A DNA stretch of 54,727 nucleotides from an uncultured Lachnospiraceae bacterium (GTDB taxonomy: Bacteria > Bacillota > Clostridia > Lachnospirales > Lachnospiraceae). Below the pieces are notes generated by a model, which worked only from the letters and a program-made list of their open reading frames with translations, searched no databases and was not told the origin of the DNA. Location: contig CANOEC010000027.1 in assembly GCA_947564735.1 (NCBI GenBank), forward strand, positions 1 to 54,727, in the 5' to 3' direction. Made by a program: the position numbers and the translations under genes. Positions 17,408 through 27,208 of the stretch are shown in pieces. How positions within the stretch are numbered: the stretch's first letter is position 1; the number at the start of each line of letters is the position of its first letter.

Positions 17408-17676
17408 AACAGTATACATTGAGATTGGATATTGGTGGTATTTTATATCCAAGTATGCACATCATAGCAAATAATGAGATTAATGCTACATTTAATCTAA
17501 TATTGAGCGCGACAATGTTTGAAGGACTTATTTACCAGATTGATACAGTAAATCATATGTTGAACATAGAAATTCCAGATTGGGAGAGTAATGTGCGCAA
17601 TTTGAGAGTAGTAAATGAAAATGGTAAAATTTTTGTGCTTTGTAATGCGGCTGAGCGTAGCAGCTTGAATACTTAG
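17404..17676 (+). CDS. small hypothetical protein, possibly C-terminal half of a retropepsin-like protease
   Basis: The 90-residue protein starts at the ATGA overlap with its neighbour. The middle (ATFNLILSATMFEGLIYQID) resembles the strand-helix-strand that follows the flap in single-domain aspartyl proteases of Clostridia. The catalytic Asp-Thr/Ser-Gly motif that should precede it is absent, so it would be inactive or a remnant. The resemblance is by eye only and weak. It lies 89 bases before hsdM on the same strand. Confidence 0.45.
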   Translation: MKQYTLRLDIGGILYPSMHIIANNEINATFNLILSATMFEGLIYQIDTVNHMLNIEIPDWESNVRNLRVVNENGKIFVLCNAAERSSLNT

Positions 17677-17765
17677 TTTTTACCATAATATTGAAGCAAA
17701 AATACAAACAGGATGTATTATAAAAGTGAATATAGGTTTTGTACGGACACAAAATGGAGAGTACT

Positions 17766-19232
17766 ATGATTAAGGGTGAGTTAAGAAATAAAATTGACAG
17801 AATATGGGAAACATTCTGGACAGGAGGCATTACCAATCCGTTAGATGTGATTGAACAGTTTACTTATCTACTGTTTATCAAACAGTTAGATGATGTAGAG
17901 ACGACAAAAGAGAGTGACGCGAATTTCCTTGGCGTGCCGTTTTCGTCGATGTTTCCGGACGAATACCAGAAATATAGGTGGAGTAAATTCAAGAACTTAG
18001 GCTCCGCAGAAGAAATGTATGAAATCGTTGCAAATGGTGTGTTTCCGTTTATCAAGAATTTACATCGGGATGGAGATTCAGCGTATGCGCGTTATATGGG
18101 AGATGCAATTTTTAAGATTCCTACGGCGGCAATGCTTTCCAAAATTATAGACGGGATTGATGCGTTAGAACTCGGTGATGAAGATTCTAAAGGCGATTTG
18201 TATGAGTATTTATTATCAAAAGTTGCAACAGCAGGGACGAATGGTCAATTTAGAACGCCAAGGCATATTATTAAAATGATGGTTGCCTTAGTAAAACCGC
18301 AGCCGGAGGATATTATTATAGACCCGGCTATGGGGAGCGCAGGATTCTTGATTGAAGCGCAGCAGTACCTTCGTGAAAATCATGCAGACATGTTCCTTAA
18401 TGCACAGTTGCGTGAGCATTTCAACAATAACATGTTTTATGGAAATGATATGGACAGGACCATGCTTCGCATTGGGGCGATGAATATGTTGCTGCATGGC
18501 GTCGATAATCCGAACATATCTTACAGGGACAGTCTATCGGAGCAGAATGCCGATGTAGAAAAATATAGTTTAGTGCTTGCGAATCCGCCTTTTAAGGGAA
18601 GTCTTGATTATGATGCGGTGTCTGCGGATTTGCTTAAGGTTACAAAGACAAAAAAGACGGAATTGCTTTTCCTTGCATTATTTCTTCGTATCTTGAAAAA
18701 GGGTGGAAGAGCGGCTGTTATTGTTCCAGACGGGGTGCTGTTTGGCAGCAGTAACGCGCATAAAGAAATCAGAAAAGAAATTCTTGAGCATAATAAACTG
18801 AATGCAGTGATTTCCATGCCAAGCGGTGTATTTAAACCCTATGCAGGTGTTTCGACGGCTGTTCTTGTATTTACAAAAACCGGAACTGGTGGGACAGACA
18901 AGGTGTGGTTTTATGATATGAAAGCGGACGGGTACAGTCTGGATGATAAAAGGCAGGAGATAGCGGAGAGTGATATCCCGGATATTATTGACCGTTTTAG
19001 TCATTTAGATGGGGAGGACAGCCGCGCAAGGACTGAACAGAGTTTCTTTGTACCGCTGGAGGAGATTGTCGCTAACGGTTACGACCTTTCTATTAATAAG
19101 TATAAAGAAATTGTATATGAGAAAGTAGAGTATGAGCCCACAGAGGTTATTATGGGGCGAATTGAGCAGATTGAGGCGCAGATTCAGATGGAGATGGCTG
19201 AATTAAAGAAGATGTTGAGCAGACAAATTTAG
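17766..19232 (+). CDS. hsdM: type I restriction-modification system methyltransferase subunit
   Basis: The 488-residue protein starts at ATG 17766, selected by GGAGAG just upstream. The N-terminal helical domain (GELRNKIDRIWETFWTGGI, YLLFIKQLDD) is typical of HsdM. The SAM-binding motif I is DPAMGSAGFLIEA (near residue 186), and the catalytic motif is LANPPF (near residue 272), typical of N6-adenine methylation. The C-terminal part has the DGYSLDDKRQ region. With HsdS it would methylate adenine in a bipartite target. It is complete, unlike hsdR of the same locus. Confidence 0.95.
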   Translation: MIKGELRNKIDRIWETFWTGGITNPLDVIEQFTYLLFIKQLDDVETTKESDANFLGVPFSSMFPDEYQKYRWSKFKNLGSAEEMYEIVANGVFPFIKNLHRDGDSAYARYMGDAIFKIPTAAMLSKIIDGIDALELGDEDSKGDLYEYLLSKVATAGTNGQFRTPRHIIKMMVALVKPQPEDIIIDPAMGSAGFLIEAQQYLRENHADMFLNAQLREHFNNNMFYGNDMDRTMLRIGAMNMLLHGVDNPNISYRDSLSEQNADVEKYSLVLANPPFKGSLDYDAVSADLLKVTKTKKTELLFLALFLRILKKGGRAAVIVPDGVLFGSSNAHKEIRKEILEHNKLNAVISMPSGVFKPYAGVSTAVLVFTKTGTGGTDKVWFYDMKADGYSLDDKRQEIAESDIPDIIDRFSHLDGEDSRARTEQSFFVPLEEIVANGYDLSINKYKEIVYEKVEYEPTEVIMGRIEQIEAQIQMEMAELKKMLSRQI

Positions 19233-19268
19233 ATTTGTCGGGATGGAAGACAAGAAAGGAGATATATC

Positions 19269-19550
19269 ATGACAATGGCTAAAATAGAGATAGATATTCC
19301 TGAAACTATGATACAGTATATGGTATCTGATGACTTGGAGTCTGCTAATATTAGGAATGCTATGGTTCTATACCCATATATAAAAAGAGGGGTAATTTCT
19401 CACGGAAAAGCGGCTGAATTATTGGGAATGCACAAGTTGGAACTCATAGGTTTGTACAGTGATATGGGAATAGACTATCTGGATATGACTGAGGAAGAAT
19501 TTGAAGAAGAGATGGAAACTGTCCAGAACTTGCAGAGGGCAAGCCTATGA
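19269..19550 (+). CDS. UPF0175 family antitoxin-like protein
   Basis: The 93-residue protein is preceded by AAAGGAG 7 bases before the ATG. The central segment (AMVLYPYIKRGVISHGKAAELLGMHKLELIGLYSDMGIDY) is the UPF0175 helix-turn-helix pattern. UPF0175 proteins are commonly encoded before a PIN-like DUF3368 toxin, as here, and the stop overlaps the toxin ATG. It probably binds DNA and neutralises the toxin; both are family inference. Confidence 0.85.
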   Translation: MTMAKIEIDIPETMIQYMVSDDLESANIRNAMVLYPYIKRGVISHGKAAELLGMHKLELIGLYSDMGIDYLDMTEEEFEEEMETVQNLQRASL

Positions 19551-20053
19551 TTGTGATATCAGATACAACGCCGATTATCTCATTGATTAAAGCGGGGCAG
19601 ATAGATATTTTAGAGAAATTATATGGTAAGGTTTTTATTCCTGAGGCGGTATATAAAGAATTGACAGACAACGCTTTATTTGTTGATGAGGCGAAGATTG
19701 TAAAAAGTGCTTCTTACTTGATAACAGAGACTGTGCTTAATACTATGGCGGTAAAAATTTTGAGAGAAGTGTCGGGTTTAGACGCAGGAGAAAGCGAAGC
19801 GATTGTATCATATGGAGAAAAAGGTGCAGACCTGCTTCTAATAGACGAGAATAAGGGAAGAAAGGTCGCAAAACAGATGGGAGTCCGCCATATTGGAACA
19901 GTAGGATTACTGGTCAGTGCCTGTAAAGAAGGATATATAACACCCGAAGAGGTGGAGAAGTGTTTGGATGTGATGAGGAATGGTAAAATACGCCTTAGTA
20001 GAGTGTTGTGCAATAAAGTTTTAGAACAAGTTGGCAGAAAAGCAAAGTATTGA
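19547..20053 (+). CDS. DUF3368 PIN-like toxin (predicted ribonuclease)
   Basis: The 168-residue protein begins MIVISDTTPIISLIKAGQID, the PIN-domain first Asp motif typical of DUF3368. Further acidic residues are at SGLDAGESEAI (Glu and Asp) and LLLIDENKGRKVA (Asp), which completes a PIN-like active site. GTVGLLVSACKEGYI follows, as in the family. By family it is a metal-dependent RNase toxin paired with UPF0175. The module lies between hsdM and hsdS on the same strand. Confidence 0.85.
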   Translation: MIVISDTTPIISLIKAGQIDILEKLYGKVFIPEAVYKELTDNALFVDEAKIVKSASYLITETVLNTMAVKILREVSGLDAGESEAIVSYGEKGADLLLIDENKGRKVAKQMGVRHIGTVGLLVSACKEGYITPEEVEKCLDVMRNGKIRLSRVLCNKVLEQVGRKAKY

Positions 20054-20166
20054 TTCTATGGCAATAAGTATGGTTAAAGGACTCTGGAGTGAAAATAAAT
20101 ATAATTAGTAAGGATGGTATTGTTATGGAATATATTTTAGAATGTCCATAAGAGGCGATAAAGGAA

Positions 20167-20226
20167 AAAAGAAGCGAGTACGCCGCATGAGTCTTAAGAG
20201 ACTGTACGGTAAAAACCGCTTCTTTT
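20167..20226 (+). terminator. structured rho-independent terminator or RNA hairpin
   Basis: AAAAGAAGCG (20167-20176) pairs perfectly with CGCTTCTTTT (20217-20226). Inside, CCG/CGG and AGTC/GACT pairs can form a second stem. It follows the toxin gene by 113 bases and precedes hsdS, so it could limit read-through from hsdM and the toxin-antitoxin pair into hsdS. Confidence 0.65.
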
Positions 20227-20304
20227 AGAAGTATATTATATGAGATAGAAATCAATGTCAAGAAAATATTTAAACTGTTACGTTAGATTGATGGAGAATA
20301 GACT

Positions 20305-21378
20305 GTGGAGCGAACAAAATTAGGAGAAGTATGTGAAATTGTTTCAGGAAGCACTCCTAAGACGGGAGTAAATGAATATTGGGATGGGGATATCAGTTGG
20401 ATTACTCCTGCAGAATTAACAGATGAGATGTACATTATTGAGGAGAGCCAGCGAAAAATAACGAATATAGCGGTTCAGAAAACCGGTTTACACCCATTTC
20501 CTAAGGGAACCGTAATTTTATCTTCAAGAGCGCCCATAGGTAAGGTTGCTATTGCAGGTAAGGAAATGTATTGTAATCAGGGATTTAAAAATCTCATATG
20601 TTCAGAGAGAATAGACAACAGATATCTGTATTGGTATCTTAAAGGCAATACTGATTATTTAAATTCACTCGGCAGAGGGGCAACATTTAAGGAAATTTCA
20701 AAAGCTATAGTTGAAAATATTGAAATTCCATTACCGGAGGTAGAGGAGCAAGTCCGATGTGCGAATGTATTAAAAGAGTGCTGGGATTTAATAGCAATGC
20801 GCAAAGAGCAAATCAAGCAACTTGGTAACCTCATCAAATCCCGATTTGTGGAGATGTTTGGAAATGTTAATCGATACACTACAGTTGGAGAAGTTTGCAC
20901 AATCATTACTGATGGAACACATCAGCCCCCTAAGTTTGTTCATGAGGGGATACCATTCATATTTGTATCAAATCTGGCAAATAATGAAGTAACTTATGAA
21001 ACGGAAAAATTCATCACCGAGGGAACATACAATGAACTGATTGGGAGAACACCCATAGAAATAGGGGATGTTTTACTTACGACTGTCGGGTCTTATGGAC
21101 ATCCCGCAATTGTTAGGAGTAATAGAAAGTTTTTATTTCAACGCCATATTGCCTATTTGAAGCCAAACCGTGTTGTTATAGACAGCGAATATCTTAAAGC
21201 GGTGTTATTATCTGACGATGGACAAAAACAGATTGAAGAAAAGGTAAAAGGAATAGCACAAAAAACATTAAATCTTTCTGAAATTCACAAGATTACTATT
21301 CCTTTACCTGCAATGAAACTTCAAAACCAGTTTGCCACCTTCGTCCGCCGGACCGACAAATTGAAATTTGCCGCATAA
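20305..21378 (+). CDS. hsdS: type I restriction-modification system specificity subunit
   Basis: The start is GTG 20305 after TGGAGAAT. The 357-residue protein has two target recognition domains: about residues 1-145 (KLGEVCEIVSGSTPKTG) and about 190-350 (VGEVCTIITDGTHQPPKF). Each is followed by a conserved segment (IPLPEVEEQVRCANVL and IPLPAMKLQNQFATFVR). It sets the DNA sequence bound by the HsdM/HsdR complex. The C-terminus stops soon after the second conserved segment (TDKLKFAA), so most of the last coiled coil seen in many HsdS proteins is missing, a mild truncation. The 250 bases upstream hold a hairpin and no gene. Confidence 0.9.
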   Translation: MERTKLGEVCEIVSGSTPKTGVNEYWDGDISWITPAELTDEMYIIEESQRKITNIAVQKTGLHPFPKGTVILSSRAPIGKVAIAGKEMYCNQGFKNLICSERIDNRYLYWYLKGNTDYLNSLGRGATFKEISKAIVENIEIPLPEVEEQVRCANVLKECWDLIAMRKEQIKQLGNLIKSRFVEMFGNVNRYTTVGEVCTIITDGTHQPPKFVHEGIPFIFVSNLANNEVTYETEKFITEGTYNELIGRTPIEIGDVLLTTVGSYGHPAIVRSNRKFLFQRHIAYLKPNRVVIDSEYLKAVLLSDDGQKQIEEKVKGIAQKTLNLSEIHKITIPLPAMKLQNQFATFVRRTDKLKFAA

Positions 21379-21417
21379 AACACCCCGCTACTACACATTT
21401 ACAAGAGGTAAGCCATT

Positions 21418-24400
21418 ATGGAAACGAACTTTGACTATCTATTAGAGAAAAAAGAATATGCAGATTTTGCTGTTCAGGCAGTAGAGGCGGAGAAGAGTCT
21501 CTCTATTTCTCCGGCGACTTGCGCGATATTGTCGAGACGCGCCTTGGAATTAGCCATAAGATTCGTATTTTCCTATGATGCAGAGTTGAAGCTGCCTTAT
21601 CAGGACAATGTTTCCAGTTTGATTCATGAGCGGACGTTTCGCGATATGATTGAACCAAGACTCTTTCCGATGTTGAAATATACAATTCATCTTGGCAATG
21701 TTGCGGTTCATACCAACAGTAACATTAAAAGGGATGAGGCTGTTATCGCTTTAAGAGACCTCTTTGAGTTCTGTGACTGGATTGATTATTCTTATTCGAA
21801 GGAATACAAAGAGAAAGCGTTTGATGAATCTATTTTGGCATCAGGAAATGAAAAACGGGTGAAGGCAGATGAACTACAGAAATTGTATGATAGTCTGAGC
21901 AGCAAAGACAGGAATCTTGAGGAGATTCTCAAGGAAAATGAATCTCTCCGCCAGCAAATGGCGAAGGAGCGCAGGCAGAATATTCAGACAAGGGAATTTC
22001 ATATTGATACCCTCAGTGAAGCCGAAACGCGTAAGAAATACATTGATGTGGAATTGAGAGAAGCAGGCTGGATGATTGGCAGAAATTGCACGGTGGAGGA
22101 ACCGATTATCGGGATGCCCAATCATACAGGAACCGGGTTTGCGGATTATGTACTTTGGGGTAAGGACAATCTTCCGCTTGCTGTGGTTGAAGCGAAGAAA
22201 GCGTCTGCTGATGCAATGGTCGGGAGGCAGCAGGCTAAACTATATGCCGATTGTTTACAGAATCAATATGGCAGAAGACCACTGATTTTTACAACGAATG
22301 GCTTTGAGTTTTTTTATACAGATGATTACATGCGTTATCCTACCAGAGAGGTTTCGGGTTTCTTTACACAGGAAGAACTGCAGCTTGAAATTGATAGAAG
22401 AAAGCTTCGCAAACCGTTAGAAAATATAGAGATTAATGACCAGATTACTGACCGTCCATACCAGAAAGAAGCTGTTACGGCGGTCTGTGATGCGATTTCA
22501 AAAAGACATAGGAAAATGCTGATCGTGCAGGCAACGGGTTCGGGTAAAACGCGGGTCAGCATCAGTATCGTCGATGTGTTAAGACGCCACAATTATGTGA
22601 AGAATATTCTTTTTTTGGCGGATAGAATTACTTTGGTAAGACAGGCAAAGAATAGTTATGCGAATTTGCTGGGGATTTATCATGCTGCAATCTATTGGAG
22701 GACAAAGACGACCCGGAATCCTCAAGAATGATTTTTTCTACCTATCCAACTATGATGAATGCGATTGATGAGAAGAAAAATAAATCCGGGGAGCGGTTAT
22801 TTAGTCCCGGTCATTTTGATTTGATTATCTGCGATGAAGTTCATCGCTCTATTTATAAAAAGTATCAGGAAATTTTTGAATATTTTGATGCAATGCTCTT
22901 AGGTATGACGGCAACGCCAAAAAATGAAATTGATAAAAATACATATGGAATTTTTGACCTTGAGAGAGGCGTTCCTACTTTTGCTTACGAATTAGAGAAA
23001 GCCGTTGAGGAGGGATATCTGGTTGATTATTCAACGCTTGAATATAAGACCAAAATCATGGAAGACGGTATTCACTATGATGAGTTGTCTGAGGATGAAA
23101 AGGAGGAGTATGAGGAAACTTTTGGTGATGATGAAATGATTGCAGATGATATTTCCAGTACGGCAATCAATACATGGCTTTTTAATAGTGATACGATAGA
23201 TAAAGTATTAAAAGAGCTCATGGAGAAGGGACTTAAGGTCGAAGGCGGCGATAAGCTTGGAAAGACGATTATTTTCGCGAAGAATAGCAGACATGCAAAA
23301 GTGATTGTGGAAAGATTTCATGTGTTATTTCCTGAATGTGGTGGAGATTTTATAAGACAGATTGATTATAGTATTAATTATTGTGATTCTTTAATAGATG
23401 ATTTCAGCACAAAAAATAAAATGCCGCAGATTGCTGTTTCAGTAGATATGCTTGATACGGGTATTGATATTCCGGAGATACTGAATCTGGTATTTTTTAA
23501 GAAGGTTAAAAGTTATGCGAAGTTTTGGCAGATGATTGGAAGAGGAACACGGCTTTGTCGTGACTTGCTGGGAGAAGGAGTTGAAAAGGAACGTTTTTTG
23601 ATTTTTGACTTTTGTAATAATTTTGAGTATTTCAGAGTGGATAAGAAAGGCAGTGAGAGTGGTATTCAGGAAACACTCTGCGAGAAAATCTATAATACGA
23701 AAGCGCAGATTTGCAGGGAGCTGCAGTCTCCGTCATTTGCTTTTGATGAAGGGTATGCTTCTTATCGGGCTGATTTGGTAGATGATCTGCATCAGGCGGT
23801 AATTGCGCTAAATGATAGTAGCTTTATGGTAAAACTGCATCGCAGATATGTTGAGACATATCGTATTCTGTCTAGTTGGAGTAATCTTGAAACTGTTGAG
23901 ATATCGGATATTAAGACACATATTGCGCCGCTTGTAAAACCCGGAAAAGAGGATGAACTGGCAAGGCGATTTGATTATCTGATTTACAGCATTGTCTTGG
24001 GGATTTTACAGAGTAAGAGTGTCCAGACGCCTATTAATATTGTGAACCAGACAGCAGAGCAGTTATCCACTAAGTATTCGATTCCGCAGGTTGCGGCACA
24101 AAAGGAAGTGATTGAACAGATTAGACAGGCAGAGTTTTGGGAACATACCACGATTTTGGAGCTTGATCATGTCCGGGCGGCAATCCGTGATTTGGTGCAA
24201 TACATTGATAAGAAACGTACAAAGATTTACTATACAAATTTTACAGATACGATTATAGATACCATGCAAGGGGCACCTATCTATGACAGCAATGATTTGG
24301 AAAACTATCGGAGAAAGGTTGAATACTATCTGAAAGAGCATAGTGACAAGATTTCTGTATATAAACTGAGAAATAATAAGCGATTATCCGAAGGCGACCT

Positions 24401-24767
24401 CAAAGAATTGGAACGTATCTTGTGGCAGGAACTTGGCTCTAAGGACGATTATGTAAAGGAGTATGGAGATACACCGGTTGGCAGGCTGGTTCGCAGGGTG
24501 ATTGGAGTAGACAGAACTGCTGTCAACGAAGCGTTTAGTGAATTTCTTACAGAAGAGCGGCTGAATATTAATCAGATACGTTTTGTTAATCTGATTGTTG
24601 ACTATATTGCTGTAAACGGTAATATCGATGATAACAAGGTACTTACACAAGAACCGTTCAGGTCCGTGGGAAGTATTACTACATTATTTAAGGACGACAT
24701 AGGAACGGCAAAGCGTATCATGGAAGTCGTCGAGGATATCAAGCGTAATTCTGAGGAAATTGCGTAA
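21418..24767 (+). pseudogene. hsdR: type I restriction endonuclease subunit, frameshifted
   Basis: Two overlapping frames together make one HsdR. The first (21418-22731) has a DUF4145-like N-terminal domain, the nuclease signature (FADYVLWGKDN, LAVVEAKK), and Walker A QATGSGKTR, then loses homology after NSYANLL. The second frame carries the rest: DEVHRSIYKKYQ (motif II), MTATPKNEID (motif III), GRGTRL (motif VI) and the C-terminal helical region to 24767. The frames join if one base is restored in or next to GGGG at 22671-22674; the second frame then continues DLSCCNLLEDKDDPE. As written, the motor domain is split between motifs I and II and the enzyme should be inactive. A sequencing error is the main alternative. 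Confidence 0.88.
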
Positions 24768-24846
24768 GCCGCAATATATGAAATGCAGATAGTGTAAGAA
24801 CACATTTATTTTTCTAAAGAGAGATAGTATAAATGAACCAATCCAA

Positions 24847-24892
24847 AAAGCGTCCAATGCAGCCGTTGTGGCTCATTTAGGATGCTTTTTTT
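24847..24892 (+). terminator. rho-independent terminator after hsdR
   Basis: AAAGCGTCC (24847-24855) pairs with GGATGCTTT (24880-24888) through one G-U pair. An inner AGCC/GGCT hairpin is present, and the T-tract runs to 24892. Confidence 0.8.
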
Positions 24893-25049
24893 GTGAATCC
24901 TCATCGAATATCCCACAAAAAATAACACCACCAATGTAACCTTTTGCGCACATTAGGAATCTAATCAGTATAACACATGTGTAAACGGGGGCTGCCGCTG
25001 CAGAGGCATGACCGCACAATACGAAGATGAAGAAAGGCAAGGTTTAAAA

Positions 25050-25592
25050 ATGAAGAACACAGTAAGCCTGAAACTGGTCGAGAAGGCAGCGAAAGGAAAC
25101 AGAGAAGCTTTTGGGGAACTGATTATCATGCATCAGGAGTATCTGTATAAATTGGCATATATGTATACCAAGAATGAGCAGGACGCCTTGGATGCAGTGC
25201 AGGAATGCGCCATGCGCGCAATGATTTCCATGGACAAGCTTCGTGAGCCAAGATATTTCCAGACATGGATTACACGCATACTGATTAACAGCATTTACAA
25301 GGCACAGAAAAAGTACAAAGACAGCAGTCCTTTTGAGGATTATAACGAAGCGGCGCCAGAACATACGTTATCAATAGAAGAAAGAACCGATTTGTACGAT
25401 GCAATAGACTTGCTTCCGCCAACATACAAAACAGTAGTTATTTTACAGTATTTTCAAGGGATGAAAATCAAGGATATTGCGGAAGTCATGGGTATCCCGC
25501 AGGGCAGTGTAAAGGCGTACTTATATCGTGCCAAGGAGCTGTTAAGACAGCAGCTCGATGATGGGGAGGAAGCTGATGCATGGGCAAAGTAA
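25050..25592 (+). CDS. ECF-like RNA polymerase sigma factor (sigma-70 family)
   Basis: The protein has 180 residues from ATG 25050 (AAGG upstream; an in-frame ATG at 25008 adds 14 residues). Region 2 includes FGELIIMHQEYLYKLAYMYTKNEQDALDAVQECAMRA and YFQTWITRILINS. Region 4 includes LPPTYKTVVILQYFQGMKIKDIAEVMGIPQGSVKAYLYRAKELLR, the -35 recognition helix. Regions 1.1 and 3 are absent, as in ECF sigma factors. The DUF4179 protein encoded 75 bases downstream is the likely anti-sigma or sensor partner. Confidence 0.92.
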   Translation: MKNTVSLKLVEKAAKGNREAFGELIIMHQEYLYKLAYMYTKNEQDALDAVQECAMRAMISMDKLREPRYFQTWITRILINSIYKAQKKYKDSSPFEDYNEAAPEHTLSIEERTDLYDAIDLLPPTYKTVVILQYFQGMKIKDIAEVMGIPQGSVKAYLYRAKELLRQQLDDGEEADAWAK

Positions 25593-25666
25593 GAGACAAC
25601 ATGGGTATAGAAAGCCGAATAGAGCTGCGCAGTGCAGAAAATGAAGGAAAAGAGTAATAGAAAGCG

Positions 25667-27040
25667 ATGCTGGAAAAGAATGATAGTGTGTCTGGTAAAA
25701 GAGAAAGGAAAACGGTAGATAGAATGAAAAGTGAAAGATTTGACACGATAGTGATACCTGATAATTTGTCTCAGTGTGTGCGTAAGGGTATCAGACAGGG
25801 TGAAAAAATATATATGCGTAACAAACGTAAGAAAATGATGATACGGATTGCTTCGTCTGCGGCGGCGCTGTTATGCTGCTTAGGAATTTTTGCTTCCCAG
25901 CCAGCGCTGGCGTCAAAGATTCCGGTTATCAGAAATATCTTTAAATTTTTGCAGAAGGACTATTCTTATCAGGGAGATTTGGATGCAGTCGCACAGAAAT
26001 TTGATGAGACGGAAGGAAGTGATGGCGGCGCGGATTGGCAGAATGAGAATACAGAAGGCGGCGGTCTATCGCAGGACGATGCCTTAGGAACAATGGAAAA
26101 TAATACTAGTACAGTCGATTCCGCCTACACGAAGTCCGTAAACGGCGTTACGGTATCTGTTTCGGAGGCATATTGTTCTGTGGAGGCAATTTATCTGTCA
26201 ATGATGATTACGAGTGAACAGGCTTTTCCAGAGACAATGATGGATATGGAAGAACAGCCGATTATTTATTTGCAGGGAATGGCGGACTATTCCTTTATGC
26301 CTTCCACGGGGGGCGAGGCAAATGGGTATTCCAATGGCGGTACGGGTTCGTTGGAAGGAAAATTTATAGATGAACATACTTATGCAGGCATTTGCCGGAT
26401 AGATGCGCTGGATATCTTTGGAAATGACACGGAACTGAAAGAAACCTATCGGACCCTAGACTCTTTTGATATGGATTATACGATTAATCGGATTATCGGC
26501 GATCGTGCCGAGCCGGAACCGCTTGATTATAAAGGCAAGACACAGGAGGAGCTGGAGGCGATGTCGGACGAGGAGTGGCAGGCGTTTATGAGTGAAATTA
26601 CGCCGCCCGACAGGAATCAGTTCCCGAATAAGTATGAAAACTGGTGGTTTGACGGACCGTTTACGTTCCATCTCCATATAAAGATGGACAACGACGGTGC
26701 ACAGGTAGTCACGGTGGATGAAATCAATGATACCGGAGCCGGTCTGTATCAGGTTGTAAAGACGAAGTTTGAGATTACGGTGGAGGAAAAGTGCAGTAAG
26801 GAGCGTGCCGAAAAGGGTGTATTTCTGGTGGTGCTTGACGCGGACGGGCAGCTTCTTCCAAGCGGGAGCAGCAGCTTTGCGGACACATATGCCATCAACG
26901 GCAGGGACGTCTCGAAGGTATATGCGTATGTCTGTGACTATACAGAATATATGGATGACATCAAAGGACATCGTAACGATAGTAATTTTAAGCAAATTCT
27001 GGAGGAAAGAGCGCTGTACAAGAGAGAAATCATATTTTAA
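25667..27040 (+). CDS. DUF4179 domain protein, probable anti-sigma factor
   Basis: The 457-residue protein (an in-frame ATG at 25724 is an alternative start) has a short cytosolic part. It contains FDTIVIPDNLSQCVRKGI, typical of clostridial sigma-factor partners. One membrane segment lies near residues 62-80 (IASSAAALLCCLGIFAS), and a large extracellular region begins with SKIPVIRNIFKFLQKDYSYQGDL, the DUF4179 start. The cytosolic part probably holds the sigma factor at the membrane, and the outer part senses an envelope signal; this is family inference. A terminator follows at 27056. Confidence 0.82.
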   Translation: MLEKNDSVSGKRERKTVDRMKSERFDTIVIPDNLSQCVRKGIRQGEKIYMRNKRKKMMIRIASSAAALLCCLGIFASQPALASKIPVIRNIFKFLQKDYSYQGDLDAVAQKFDETEGSDGGADWQNENTEGGGLSQDDALGTMENNTSTVDSAYTKSVNGVTVSVSEAYCSVEAIYLSMMITSEQAFPETMMDMEEQPIIYLQGMADYSFMPSTGGEANGYSNGGTGSLEGKFIDEHTYAGICRIDALDIFGNDTELKETYRTLDSFDMDYTINRIIGDRAEPEPLDYKGKTQEELEAMSDEEWQAFMSEITPPDRNQFPNKYENWWFDGPFTFHLHIKMDNDGAQVVTVDEINDTGAGLYQVVKTKFEITVEEKCSKERAEKGVFLVVLDADGQLLPSGSSSFADTYAINGRDVSKVYAYVCDYTEYMDDIKGHRNDSNFKQILEERALYKREIIF

Positions 27041-27055
27041 GGTAACTATCGTGGA

Positions 27056-27085
27056 GGCACAGCCAAATAGGAGGCTGTGTCTTTT
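27056..27085 (+). terminator. rho-independent terminator after the sigma/DUF4179 pair
   Basis: GGCACAGCC (27056-27064) pairs with GGCTGTGTC (27073-27081) with one G-T pair and an 8-base loop, followed by TTTT. It separates the sigma factor unit from the ABC transporter unit. Confidence 0.75.
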
Positions 27086-27208
27086 CAATTGTGTTATTAT
27101 GATAATGGGGTTTGTAACACGGCTGTAATATCTCCACTTTATGATAGGGTTAACGCCAAAGCAGGTCAACATAGCGGCGGCATATAATGGAAACAAGGAG
27201 AGACATGT

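Noticed and set aside
22660-22740. Programmed -1 frameshift in hsdR
   Set aside because: No X-XXY-YYZ slippery heptamer or downstream stem was seen at the junction; GGGG alone is weak. A mutation or read error is simpler.
26456-27196. Minus-strand open frame of 246 codons
   Set aside because: It is antisense to the DUF4179 gene and crosses its terminator; no ribosome site or motif supports it.
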